A stretch of 29,829 nt of DNA from the NCBI GenBank assembly GCA_021798415.1, contig JAJZGO010000007.1, forward strand, positions 1-29,829, written 5' to 3'. Within the stretch, counting starts at the first letter, position 1. The number at the start of each line of letters is the position of its first letter. This DNA comes from Thermoplasmata archaeon. GTDB taxonomy: Archaea; Thermoplasmatota; Thermoplasmata; Lutacidiplasmatales; UBA184. Made by a program: the position numbers and the translations under genes. Shown piece after piece: positions 21,196-28,922 of this stretch. The notes beneath the pieces were generated by a model. The model was not told where the DNA came from, did no database searches, and saw only the letters and a program-made list of their open reading frames with translations.

Positions 21196-21531
21196 ATGGA
21201 GTCCCCGGCCGAGGCCGCCGCCACGCTCGGTGACGAGCTGCTCGCCATCCTCCGGCAGCTCAACCGGGCCGAGATGGAGGCGACGGCGACCGGCAGCCTC
21301 GAGGTCGACGAGCTCCGGCACGCCCTCGTGCGCACCGCCCACCCGACCCTCACGACCCCCGACGTCGAGCGCGCGGTGTCCGTGCTCGTGGGGAACGGCT
21401 TCGCGCGGGAGCTAGACGACCCGAGGTACGCGTGGGACCGGGGGCGGGTCCTCGGCACCCGCTACGCGATCACGACGGAGGGGAAGGCGTTCCTTCTCGC
21501 GCGCCTGGCCCGCCCGGACCGGGTCCGCTAG
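21196..21531 (+). CDS. Small winged-helix-like protein, first of two tandem paralogs
   Basis: This 111-residue protein has helices around LLAILRQLNRAE (residues 14-25), a probable recognition-helix region with LTTPDVERAVSVLVGNGFARE, and a C-terminal wing ending RYAITTEGKAFLLARL. The pattern of a helix ending in NGFAREL followed by RYAIT-x-EGKAFL is typical of compact archaeal winged-helix regulators. The downstream gene encodes a protein of the same length sharing the LxAxLxQLNR and RYxITxxGKxFLxxxL patterns. The TATA box at 21162-21170 supports the start. It could be a DNA-binding regulator or chromatin-associated protein; no target is indicated. It is divergent from the zinc-protein/trpS operon. 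Confidence 0.65.
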   Translation: MESPAEAAATLGDELLAILRQLNRAEMEATATGSLEVDELRHALVRTAHPTLTTPDVERAVSVLVGNGFARELDDPRYAWDRGRVLGTRYAITTEGKAFLLARLARPDRVR

Positions 21532-21569
21532 CGAGCCCGGGCGCGCACCGGCCCGGCGCCGCGCACCGG

Positions 21570-21577
21570 TTTAAGTA
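21570..21577 (+). promoter_or_regulatory. TATA-like box of the second winged-helix gene
   Basis: TTTAAGTA followed by GGGG lies 27-34 nt before the ATG at 21604, supporting that ATG over the in-frame GTG at 21598. Confidence 0.5.
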
Positions 21578-21603
21578 GGGGAAGGCGGCGTAGTTGGGTG
21601 CGG

Positions 21604-21939
21604 ATGCCGAGCGGTGACCGTCCCGACCCGGTCCGGGCGACCCTCGTCGCGGTCCTCCAGCAGCTCAACCGCGTCGAGTCGATGCACGAAGGCAACGCGG
21701 CCGACCAGATGGTCGAGCTCCCCGACCTCGAACGCCTCCTCGGCCGGTTCTGGGCGATCGAGAACGACGGGGTCAAGGTCCCGCTCGTGCTGGGGCTCCT
21801 TTTGCGCAACCGCCTGGTAGAGGCGGTCTCGAGCCCGCCCGCGGCCGGCCGCTCCCGGCGGTCCGTGCGCTACCGCATCACCGCCGACGGCAAGCGGTTC
21901 CTGGTCGAGGCGCTCGAGAAGACCGACCGCATCGGCTAG
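21604..21939 (+). CDS. Small winged-helix-like protein, second of two tandem paralogs
   Basis: This 111-residue protein is the same length as the preceding gene's product and clearly related: LVAVLQQLNRVES near the N-terminus and RYRITADGKRFLVEALEKTDRIG at the C-terminus line up with LLAILRQLNRAE and RYAITTEGKAFLLARLARPD. The middle differs (DQMVELPDLERLLGRFWAIEN), so any DNA target has probably diverged. It has its own TATA-like box and is therefore probably expressed independently of the first copy. Rps15 follows on the same strand after 85 nt, with a separate promoter. Function is unknown; a small DNA-binding regulator is the best guess. Confidence 0.65.
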   Translation: MPSGDRPDPVRATLVAVLQQLNRVESMHEGNAADQMVELPDLERLLGRFWAIENDGVKVPLVLGLLLRNRLVEAVSSPPAAGRSRRSVRYRITADGKRFLVEALEKTDRIG

Positions 21940-21989
21940 CGGGCCCCGGGAACGGCGCGGGCGGGCGGCGAGCGGCGGCGCTTCTCACC

Positions 21990-22000
21990 AAAGTTAAGTA
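21990..22000 (+). promoter_or_regulatory. TATA-like box of the rps15 operon
   Basis: AAAGTTAAGTA lies 25-35 nt before the rps15 ATG and closely resembles the box at 21570. It predicts a leaderless mRNA driving rps15, the GAN nuclease, gyrA and a zinc ribbon. Confidence 0.6.
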
Positions 22001-22024
22001 GGGAACGCGAGTCCCCGCCCCGCC

Positions 22025-22480
22025 ATGTCTCGGGTCCACTCCGGTCGCAAAGGGCGAGCCGGTTCGCACCGGCCCTACCCCCTCACGAAGCCCGAGTGGG
22101 TCACGGTCACGACCGAGGAAGCCGTCGAGACGGCGGTCCAGCTCGCGAAGGCCGGCCGACTGTCCGCCCAGGTCGGCCAGGTGCTCCGGGACTCCTACGG
22201 ATTCCCGAGCGCCCGCGCGGTCACGGGCAAGCGGCTCGGTGCCCTGCTCGCCGAGAACGGCGTCCGCCCCGAGATCCCCGAGGACCTCCAGGCGCTGTTG
22301 AAGCGCGTCGTCCATCTCCAGGCCCACCTCAAGTCCCACCCGAAGGACCTTTCGAACCACCGGGGACTCTCGCTCATGGAGTCGAGGATCCGACGTCTCG
22401 CGCGCTACTACCGGCAGCGCCGACGGATCCCCGAGAACTGGCGGTACTCCGCCGCCAGTGTGGCGCTCCAGGTGGAGTGA
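22025..22480 (+). CDS. rps15: Small-subunit ribosomal protein uS15 (archaeal S15)
   Basis: A component of the 30S subunit. The 151-residue length and the N-terminal MSRVHSGRKGRAGSHRP, followed by WVTVTTEEAVETAVQLAK, mark the archaeal/eukaryotic form, which carries about 60 residues more than bacterial S15. The core S15 helices lie at about 85-145, with LKSHPKDLSNHRGLSLMESR then IRRLARYYRQR (122-132). The TATA-like box supports the start. The stop codon shares one base with the ATG of the next gene (TGATG), so the nuclease is translated from the same message. S15 next to a RecJ-like/GAN gene is a recurring archaeal arrangement. Confidence 0.95.
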   Translation: MSRVHSGRKGRAGSHRPYPLTKPEWVTVTTEEAVETAVQLAKAGRLSAQVGQVLRDSYGFPSARAVTGKRLGALLAENGVRPEIPEDLQALLKRVVHLQAHLKSHPKDLSNHRGLSLMESRIRRLARYYRQRRRIPENWRYSAASVALQVE

Positions 22481-23871
22481 TGCCCTCGGGTCCGGACGGG
22501 TTCGTTTCGGATCCTCGCTACCGAGAAGAGTTCGACCGCGCCCGGGCCCTCCTCCTCGGCCGACCGGGCCGCTGGCGCGTCATCTACCACTACGACGGGG
22601 ACGGGATCGCGAGCGCGTCGTCCGCGGTGCGCGCTCTCGGTCGTCTCGGCTACCCCGTCCAGGCGACGGCCCTCCGCGGCGTCGAGCGGGAGCGGATGGC
22701 CGAGCTCGCCGCCCAGACCGCGGGGCCGCTCCTCGTGGTCGACACGGGGGTGAGCTGGCTCGACGTCTTCGCCCGCCACCCGCACCCGGTGGTCGTCCTC
22801 GACCACCACACGAGCCCACCGGGCGCCGCCGCCGAGCCCCTCCCCGACCATGTCGCCGTCGTCAACCCGCTCGACTGGGGGGTGGACGGGATGCGCGAGA
22901 TGTGCGCCGCGACCCTCACCTGGCTCTTCACGATCTTTCTCGACCCCGTGAACTGGGACAACGCCCCCTGGGGCCTATCGGGCGCGATCGCCGACCGGCA
23001 GCACGTCGGCGGGTTCCACGGCCTGAACGCCCAACTCGTCGAAGAGGCCGTCCGCCGCTCGGTCATCGTCCGCCGCCCGGGGGTCGGTATCTTCGGCCCG
23101 ACCGTCGGCGAGGCGCTCGCCTCGAGCATCGACCCGTTCTTCCGCGGCCTCTCGGGCCGGCGTACGGAGGCGGAGGCGTTCGTGCGCGGTCTCGGCCTCG
23201 ACCCCGCCCGTCGCCCGGTCGACCTCACGGAGGAGGAGACGGCCCGGCTCCTGCCGGCGCTCACCGCGCGCCTCTCGGCGGCGAACGTTGCTCCCGAGCT
23301 CCTGAGCGTCCTCGACCGCGAGCGATGGTTCGTCCCCGCACTGGGCCTCGACTCGATCGAGGTCTCGAATTTCCAGAACGCGGCGGGCCGGGCCGGGACG
23401 CCGGGCGTCGGCGTCGCCTTCGCCCTCGGCGACCCCCGCGCCGCCGAGCGGGTCCGCGCGGCGGAGGAGTCCTGGAGGTCGGGGATCCTCCGGGGCCTTC
23501 GGCGGGTGGAGGACGAGGGAGTTAACTCGATGCCGTTCCTGCGGTGGTTCGAGAGCCCCGACACCACGCTCGCGGGCACGCAAGCTGGACTCGCGATGAA
23601 CTACCTCCTCCCGCCCGAGTTCCCCGTCTTCGTCTTCACCGAAGAGGGGTCCGAACCGACGAAAGTGAGCGCCCGCGGGACGCCGCTCCAGGTCGGGCGC
23701 GGGCTCGACCTCGCGGCGGCGTGCCGGACGGGCGCCCAAGCGGTCGGCGGCGAAGGCGGAGGTCACCGCGTGGCGAGCGGGGCGACGATCCCCGCGGGCC
23801 GTCGCACGCCGTTCCTCGAGGCGGTCAACCGGGTCCTCGCCGGCCAGCTCGGGACCGGAGGTCGCCCGTGA
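22480..23871 (+). CDS. DHH-family RecJ-like nuclease (GAN-type)
   Basis: This is a metal-dependent single-strand exonuclease-like protein, related to the archaeal GINS-associated nuclease that works with the replisome. The 463-residue protein has motif I HYDGDGIAS (37-45), DTG (88-90), the DHH motif in LDHHTSP (107-113), and a DHHA1-type C-terminal nucleic-acid-binding domain with GGEGGGHRVASGATI (423-437). Metal-binding Asp and His residues appear intact, so it should be active. The ATG at 22480 overlaps the rps15 stop by one base; the frame is open upstream but that part lies over rps15. Its own TGA overlaps the gyrA GTG (GTGA). The S15-nuclease pairing is known from many archaea; the link to gyrA is less expected. 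Confidence 0.9.
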   Translation: MPSGPDGFVSDPRYREEFDRARALLLGRPGRWRVIYHYDGDGIASASSAVRALGRLGYPVQATALRGVERERMAELAAQTAGPLLVVDTGVSWLDVFARHPHPVVVLDHHTSPPGAAAEPLPDHVAVVNPLDWGVDGMREMCAATLTWLFTIFLDPVNWDNAPWGLSGAIADRQHVGGFHGLNAQLVEEAVRRSVIVRRPGVGIFGPTVGEALASSIDPFFRGLSGRRTEAEAFVRGLGLDPARRPVDLTEEETARLLPALTARLSAANVAPELLSVLDRERWFVPALGLDSIEVSNFQNAAGRAGTPGVGVAFALGDPRAAERVRAAEESWRSGILRGLRRVEDEGVNSMPFLRWFESPDTTLAGTQAGLAMNYLLPPEFPVFVFTEEGSEPTKVSARGTPLQVGRGLDLAAACRTGAQAVGGEGGGHRVASGATIPAGRRTPFLEAVNRVLAGQLGTGGRP

Positions 23872-26552
23872 GCGCGACCCCGCCCGCGGCGGACGCACCC
23901 GCCCCGCCCGCCGAGCGCGTGCGCGACCATCCGCTCGAGCGGGAGATGCACCGCTCGTACCTCGACTACGCGATGAGCGTCATCGTCGGGCGCGCCCTGC
24001 CCGACGCCCGGGACGGGCTCAAGCCGGTCCAGCGCCGGATCCTCTGGGCGATGTGGGAGAGCGGGGCGACCCACGACCGCCCGTACCGCAAGAGCGCCCG
24101 CACGGTCGGCGACGTCCTCGGCAAGTACCACCCCCACGGCGACATGGCCGTCTACGACGCCCTCGTGCGCATGGCGCAAACGTTCAGCCTGCGCTACCCG
24201 TTGATCGACGGCCAGGGGAACTTCGGGTCGATCGACGGCGACGCCGCGGCCGCGATGCGCTACACCGAGGCGCGCCTGAGCGCGCTCGCCGAGGAGATCC
24301 TCCTCGACCTCGAGAAGGAGACGGTCGACTGGACCGACAACTTCGACGGCTCGCTGAAGCAGCCGCTCGTGCTCCCGTCGAAGGTCCCCGACCTTCTCGT
24401 GAACGGGTCGGCCGGGATCGCGGTCGGCATGGCGACCAACATGCCGCCGCACAACCTCGGCGAGGTCGTCGACGCGCTCCTCCTCCTCCTCCGCCGGCCC
24501 GACGCGTCGCTCGACGACCTGATGAAGGTCCTCCCCGGGCCCGACTTCCCGACGGGCGGCTACCTCTCGAGCGACGGGATCCGCGAGGCGTACGAGACCG
24601 GTCGGGGGACGCTGCACCTGCGCGGGAGCGCCGAGGTCCGGGAACGGGGCGGCAAGGACGAGATCGTCATCACGGAGACCCCGTACGAGGTCAACAAGGC
24701 CTCCCTCCTCGAGCTGATCGCCGACCTCGTCAAGTCGAAGCGGATCGACGGGATCACCGACCTGCGCGACGAGTCCGACCGGCACGGAACGAGCGTCGTC
24801 CTCGAGCTGCGCCGCGACGTCCCGAGCGAGATCGTGCTCAATCGGCTCTACGAGCACACACCGCTCGAAACGAGCTTCGGCGTCATCAACCTCTGCCTCG
24901 TGGGCGATCGGCCCCGGGTCCTTCCGCTCAAGGAACTCCTCCAGGTCCACCTCGACCACCGCCGGCGGGTCCTCACTCGGCGCACGAGCTTCGACCTGCG
25001 GAAGACCGAGGAGCGGCTCCACCTCCTCGAAGGGTTCCTCACCGCGATCGACCACATCGACGAGGTGATCCGGATCATCCGACGCTCGCGCGACGCCCCG
25101 GCCGCGGAAACGAGCCTCATGGGGAAGTTCCTCCTCTCGAGCGAGCAGGCGAAGGCGATCCTCGACATGCGCCTCGCCCGCCTGACCGCGCTCGAGCGCG
25201 AGTCCGTCGAGAAGGAGAAGGTGGAGAGGGAGGCGCTCGCGAAGCGCCTCCGGGAGATCCTCGCGTCGCCGAAGCTCCTCGACGGCCTCGTCGTCGACGA
25301 GCTCTCCGACCTCAAGGCGCGGTTCGGCGACGCACGGCGCACGCGGATCGTCCCCGAGTTCACCGAGCGCACGCTCGAGGACCTCATCCCCGACACCGAC
25401 GTGGTCGTCCTCGTCACGCGGGACGGCTACATCAAGCGCCTGCCGCTCGACCAGTACCGCCGCCAGCGGCGCGGCGGACGCGGCCTCGTCCAGATGGAGA
25501 CCAAGGAGGAGGACTACGTCATCCGCACGTTCGTCACGCGGACGCACGACAACGTTCTCTTCTTCACGAACCTCGGCCGCGTCTACCGGCTGAAGGCGTA
25601 CGAGCTCCCCGAGGGGAGCCGTCACTCGAAGGGGAAGGCGATCATCAACCTCCTTCCGAAGCTCAAGGACGGCGAGCGCGCCCAGACGCTCCTCCCGCTG
25701 CGCGACCTCGCGACCGACGGCTCGCTCGTCTTCGCGACCCGGCGCGGTATCGTGAAGCGGACGACGCTCGACCAGTTCCAGAACATCCGCACGAGCGGCA
25801 TCCAGGCGATCCTGCTCGACGAGGGCGACGAGCTCGTCGACGTCGCGCTCGTGACGGACGAGGCGACCGAGATCCTGCTCGCGACGCGCGCCGGCCAGCT
25901 CGTCCGCTTCCCGGTCGCCGAGGCCCGGCCCATGGGCCGCGCGACGTACGGCGTCATCGGCGTGCGCCTCTCGGCCGAGAAGGACGACCACGTGGTCGCG
26001 ATGTCGCCGGTGAGCCCGCGGTTCCCGACCCTCCTCTCGATCACGACCACGGGGTTCGGCAAGCGGAGCCCCACCGACGACTACCGCCGGACGAAGCGGG
26101 GGGCGATGGGCGTGCGGACGATCAAGACCGGGGGGCGTAACGGCTCGGTGGTCGCGGTCCTCCCGACGACCGACGCGAGCGAGGTCCTCGTCACGACCCA
26201 GGGCGGGATCACGATCCGTATGGCGGTCCGCGGGATCCGCTCCCAGGCCCGCAACACGCTCGGGGTCCGGGTCATACGGCTCGACGAGGGGGACACGGTG
26301 CGCGACGCCGTGATCCTCGAGCCCGCGATCGAGGCGGTCGGCGAGGGCCCCTCCGCCGAGCCGGATGCCGCCCCACCGCCCCACGACGGGGAGACGGGGG
26401 CCGGGTCCGAAGACGGACCCGAAGCGACCCCCGACGCCGAGGGGAACGGCGCGGACGAACCTGAGGACGTCCCCGACACAGGCGGGCCGGAGGACGAGGA
26501 CGACGCGGAGGACGCGGGGGAGGATGGTGCGTCGTCGCCCGGCCCGCGGTAA
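23868..26552 (+). CDS. gyrA: DNA gyrase subunit A (bacterial type)
   Basis: GyrA cuts and rejoins DNA in the gyrase A2B2 complex, which adds negative supercoils. The 894-residue protein begins its catalytic domain near 20 (HRSYLDYAMSVIVGRALPD). The winged-helix region has KYHPHGDMAVYDALVRM (86-102), and the catalytic Tyr is 132 in AAMRYTEARLS. The C-terminal beta-pinwheel (about 505-825) carries the GyrA-box QRRGGRG (533-539), which marks gyrase rather than topoisomerase IV. The last 64 residues are a very acidic tail. Met93 stands where E. coli has Ser83, a quinolone-contact position. Start is GTG at 23868, overlapping the nuclease stop. No gyrB is in the window. Thermoplasmatota gyrases are of bacterial origin; I infer the same here. 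Confidence 0.95.
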   Translation: MSATPPAADAPAPPAERVRDHPLEREMHRSYLDYAMSVIVGRALPDARDGLKPVQRRILWAMWESGATHDRPYRKSARTVGDVLGKYHPHGDMAVYDALVRMAQTFSLRYPLIDGQGNFGSIDGDAAAAMRYTEARLSALAEEILLDLEKETVDWTDNFDGSLKQPLVLPSKVPDLLVNGSAGIAVGMATNMPPHNLGEVVDALLLLLRRPDASLDDLMKVLPGPDFPTGGYLSSDGIREAYETGRGTLHLRGSAEVRERGGKDEIVITETPYEVNKASLLELIADLVKSKRIDGITDLRDESDRHGTSVVLELRRDVPSEIVLNRLYEHTPLETSFGVINLCLVGDRPRVLPLKELLQVHLDHRRRVLTRRTSFDLRKTEERLHLLEGFLTAIDHIDEVIRIIRRSRDAPAAETSLMGKFLLSSEQAKAILDMRLARLTALERESVEKEKVEREALAKRLREILASPKLLDGLVVDELSDLKARFGDARRTRIVPEFTERTLEDLIPDTDVVVLVTRDGYIKRLPLDQYRRQRRGGRGLVQMETKEEDYVIRTFVTRTHDNVLFFTNLGRVYRLKAYELPEGSRHSKGKAIINLLPKLKDGERAQTLLPLRDLATDGSLVFATRRGIVKRTTLDQFQNIRTSGIQAILLDEGDELVDVALVTDEATEILLATRAGQLVRFPVAEARPMGRATYGVIGVRLSAEKDDHVVAMSPVSPRFPTLLSITTTGFGKRSPTDDYRRTKRGAMGVRTIKTGGRNGSVVAVLPTTDASEVLVTTQGGITIRMAVRGIRSQARNTLGVRVIRLDEGDTVRDAVILEPAIEAVGEGPSAEPDAAPPPHDGETGAGSEDGPEATPDAEGNGADEPEDVPDTGGPEDEDDAEDAGEDGASSPGPR

Positions 26553-26712
26553 GACCGTCCTCCTCTGTCCGCAGTGCGGGTCGGCGAACATCGTCCTGGT
26601 CGCGGGGTCGATCACCGGCCAGGTCTACCACTGCCGCCAGTGCGATTACGTCGGCTCGCTCGTCTTCGAGACCGAACTTCGCGAGGACGACCCGCCGAAG
26701 GACGCCCCGTAG
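26524..26712 (+). CDS. Small zinc-ribbon protein overlapping the end of gyrA
   Basis: This 62-residue protein has a basic start (MVRRRPARGK), then one four-Cys ribbon: CPQC (15-18) and CRQC (37-40), with GSANIVLVAGSITGQVYH between, and an acidic tail. The CPxCGS...YxCxxCxYVG pattern is that of small archaeal zinc ribbons resembling TFIIS or RPB9 ribbons, whose role is not established. The ATG at 26524 lies 29 nt inside gyrA, in the part encoding its acidic tail, so translation is probably coupled. The frame is open further upstream, but that is a shadow of gyrA. Confidence 0.75.
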   Translation: MVRRRPARGKTVLLCPQCGSANIVLVAGSITGQVYHCRQCDYVGSLVFETELREDDPPKDAP

Positions 26713-26872
26713 GCGGAGGCACGCCCCGTGCGGGCCGGGAACGGCCCCCGCCCCGATCGACGGCCGGTCGGAGAGAAGGGAGCGACCCGAGGACCGAGCG
26801 CCTCGGCCCACCGAACCGTACCGGCCCTCAGAACGCCTTAAGACACCGTGCACACTCCATTCGTCTTGAGCC
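26713..26872 (+). promoter_or_regulatory. Intergenic region with promoter of the MoxR/DUF58 cluster
   Basis: CTTAAGA (26837-26843) lies 30-36 nt before the GTG at 26873 and is the likely promoter. GGGCC (26732-26736) and GGCCC (26743-26747) form a weak hairpin just after the zinc-ribbon gene that might end the gyrA transcript. I see no gene here. Confidence 0.4.
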
Positions 26873-27349
26873 GTGTTCCCTCAAGGTGCGCCGGGAAGCG
26901 AACCCGCCGGCTCGGCGCCCCCCGCGGTCGGGGCCCCGTCCGCCCGGGGGACGCCGCCGATCCCCGCCGTCATCGCCGAGGTCGAGCGGTTGCTCGGCGC
27001 CGGTCGCACCGCGGAGGCGGTGCTCCTCGCGTACCGGACCGCGGAGGACGACGTCCGTCGCGCGTTCGGCATGAACCTCCCGACGCAGTGGACGCACCGT
27101 GAGTTCCTCGCCCAGTACCTGCGGCGCGACATGGGATACCTTGCGGAACTCCTTCCGCAGCTCTACGCGTCCTACGAGCCGGTCCGGTACGGCCCCCCCG
27201 CCTCGCCCGCGGTCCCGCATCTGCTCGACGTGCTCCGGGCGCTGTACCAGGAGCCGGCGCTCCGGCACCCGCCTCCGGCGCCCCGAACGACCGCGGGGAC
27301 CTCGCGAGCGCCGCACGGAAGCGGGGCGTCGGCCCCTCGGAGGACCTAG
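26873..27349 (+). CDS. DUF4129-like soluble protein in the MoxR cluster
   Basis: The 158-residue protein has a Pro/Ala-rich N-terminus, a helical core (about 30-105) and a low-complexity Pro/Arg tail. The core contains VLLAYRTAEDDVRRAFG, then THREFLAQYLRRDMG and LLPQLYASYEPVRYG. This pattern of a Tyr-Arg helix, a Thr-x-x-Glu-Phe turn and a closing Glu-x-x-R-Tyr-Gly resembles the C-terminal domain of DUF4129 proteins, which often accompany MoxR, DUF58 and transglutaminase genes. Membrane helices of full DUF4129 proteins are absent. The match is by eye. The start is GTG at 26873, placed by the TTAAGA box. It is the first gene of a four-gene cluster. Confidence 0.6.
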   Translation: MFPQGAPGSEPAGSAPPAVGAPSARGTPPIPAVIAEVERLLGAGRTAEAVLLAYRTAEDDVRRAFGMNLPTQWTHREFLAQYLRRDMGYLAELLPQLYASYEPVRYGPPASPAVPHLLDVLRALYQEPALRHPPPAPRTTAGTSRAPHGSGASAPRRT

Positions 27350-27383
27350 GTCCGGGGCTCTGCCCTGGACGGAGGAGTCGGTC

Positions 27384-27887
27384 GTGAGCGCGGGCGCGCC
27401 GTACCTGACCTACGACCTCCCGCTCGCGCTCGTGCTCGGCACCGCCACCGTCCTCGCTGCGTGGGCCTACCGCCGCACGTCCCCCCCGCCCCCGTCCACC
27501 GCCCGGCCGCCGACGTGGTCGTGGAGCGAGCGGCCGGAGACCGTCGCCTATCTCGGGCTCCTTCAGGGTCGGAACTTCTACGCGGTCTACGGCCTCTGGC
27601 TGCGGCTCGCCGAGGTGGCGCGCGAGAACTATGGGGTCCGCATCGACCGGCGCGGAGAGCTCGAGGACCCCAAGCTCGCTCGCCGGCTCCCGCCGTCGCT
27701 CCCGCTGCGGCGCGTCGTCCGCGACCTCGTGCGGGCGTACTACTCGTCGTTCCGGGCCGAGGAGCCCGGGTGGCTCTCGAAGCGCTGGCCGTGGCTCCTC
27801 GGCCGACAGCGGCGCGCGGCGTCGCGCGACTTCGCGAAGGTCGTCTCCACGCTCGCAAAGGTGCTCCCGGCGCTCGAGGCCCCGTGA
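27384..27887 (+). CDS. Single-pass membrane protein of the MoxR cluster, function unknown
   Basis: The 167-residue protein starts with a short polar segment, then one membrane helix at about 9-27 (LPLALVLGTATVLAAWAY), a Pro-rich linker, and a cytosolic-looking helical region from about 48 onward. That region contains YGLWLRLAEVARENYGVRID and RVVRDLVRAYYSSF. The start is GTG at 27384 with GGAGGAGT a few bases upstream, one of the clearest ribosome binding sites in the window. Its TGA overlaps the moxR GTG (GTGA), so it is coupled to the ATPase. MoxR operons often carry small membrane partners of the ATPase-DUF58 system, which is the likely role by context. Confidence 0.65.
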   Translation: MSAGAPYLTYDLPLALVLGTATVLAAWAYRRTSPPPPSTARPPTWSWSERPETVAYLGLLQGRNFYAVYGLWLRLAEVARENYGVRIDRRGELEDPKLARRLPPSLPLRRVVRDLVRAYYSSFRAEEPGWLSKRWPWLLGRQRRAASRDFAKVVSTLAKVLPALEAP

Positions 27888-28915
27888 CCGCTGACCCGGG
27901 CGACCCCGCGCTCGCGTCGGCGGCGCCCGCGGTGGGCGGGACCGCCCCTCCGGGCGACGGCCGCGTCGGGTTCGACCGGCTCACGGCGTCGATCGGGCGA
28001 CAGATCGTCGGCTACCGCGACGTGGTCCGGGCGCTGATGATCGCCCTGCTCTCGGACGGCCACGTCCTGCTCGAGGGCGTTCCGGGGCTCGCCAAGACCC
28101 AGCTCGTGCGGGCGTTCTCGCAGACGCTGCGTTTGAGCTTCCGCCGGGTCCAGTTCACCCCGGACATGCTGCCGTCCGACATCCTCGGCAGCACGATCCT
28201 CCAGCCGAGGGACCAGAGCTTCGTCTTCCGGCCGGGACCGATCTTCGCGAACGTGATCTTGGCGGACGAGATCAACCGCGCTCCTCCGAAGGTCCAGTCG
28301 GCGCTTCTCGAGGCGATGCAGGAACGCCAGGTCACGCTCGACGGGGTGACCCACCCGCTCCCGTCGCCGTTCATCGTGATCGCGACGCAGAACCCGATCG
28401 AGCACGAGGGGACCTATCCCCTTCCCGAGGCGGAGCTCGACCGGTTCCTCTTCCGTTGGATCATGGACTACCCGTCCGCCGACGAGGAGGTCGCGATCCT
28501 GAGGGCCCGCTCCGGGCCGGGGGATCTTCCGGACGTCACGTCGGTCCTCGGCCCGGCCGAGGTCGACCGCCTCCGGGTCCTGCGCCGCGAGGTCTTCGTC
28601 CACGACGACCTCTACCGCTACGTCGCCGAGGTCGTCCGGCAGACCCGACGGGACTCGCGGCTGCTCGTCGGCGCCTCGCCGCGGGCGAGCGTGCAGTTCC
28701 TTCTCGGCGTCCAAGCGGCCGCCCTGCTCAACGAGCGCGGGTACGTCCTCCCCGACGACGTTCGCGCGCTCGCCTTCCCCGTGCTCAACCACCGGGTGGT
28801 CGTGCGCCCCGAGGTCCTGAGCCAGGCGGCCGGCATCGGGTCGACGAACGGGACGGTCGGCCTCCTCCGGCAGATCCTGAAACAGGTCTTGGACGCGGTC
28901 GAGGTCCCCCGGTAG
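27884..28915 (+). CDS. MoxR-family AAA+ ATPase
   Basis: MoxR ATPases are chaperone-like AAA+ proteins that usually act with von Willebrand-type or DUF58 proteins to mature or activate partners. In the 343-residue protein the Walker A motif is GVPGLAKT (65-72), Walker B VILADEINR (124-132), and sensor 1 ATQNP (167-171). The family's MLPSDILG (95-102) and EHEGTYPLPEAELDRF are also present. The C-terminal lid has GASPRASVQFLLGVQAAALL. All nucleotide-binding residues look intact. It starts at GTG 27884, overlapping the upstream stop, and the DUF58 gene follows 7 nt after its stop. The first 27 residues are Ala/Pro-rich and probably disordered. Confidence 0.93.
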   Translation: MTADPGDPALASAAPAVGGTAPPGDGRVGFDRLTASIGRQIVGYRDVVRALMIALLSDGHVLLEGVPGLAKTQLVRAFSQTLRLSFRRVQFTPDMLPSDILGSTILQPRDQSFVFRPGPIFANVILADEINRAPPKVQSALLEAMQERQVTLDGVTHPLPSPFIVIATQNPIEHEGTYPLPEAELDRFLFRWIMDYPSADEEVAILRARSGPGDLPDVTSVLGPAEVDRLRVLRREVFVHDDLYRYVAEVVRQTRRDSRLLVGASPRASVQFLLGVQAAALLNERGYVLPDDVRALAFPVLNHRVVVRPEVLSQAAGIGSTNGTVGLLRQILKQVLDAVEVPR

Positions 28916-28922
28916 GAGGGAC

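Noticed and set aside
23763..26615. 950-codon open frame antisense to gyrA
   Set aside because: The product is Glu/Asp/Arg/Val-rich without domains, as expected opposite a GC-rich gene with strong third-position GC bias.
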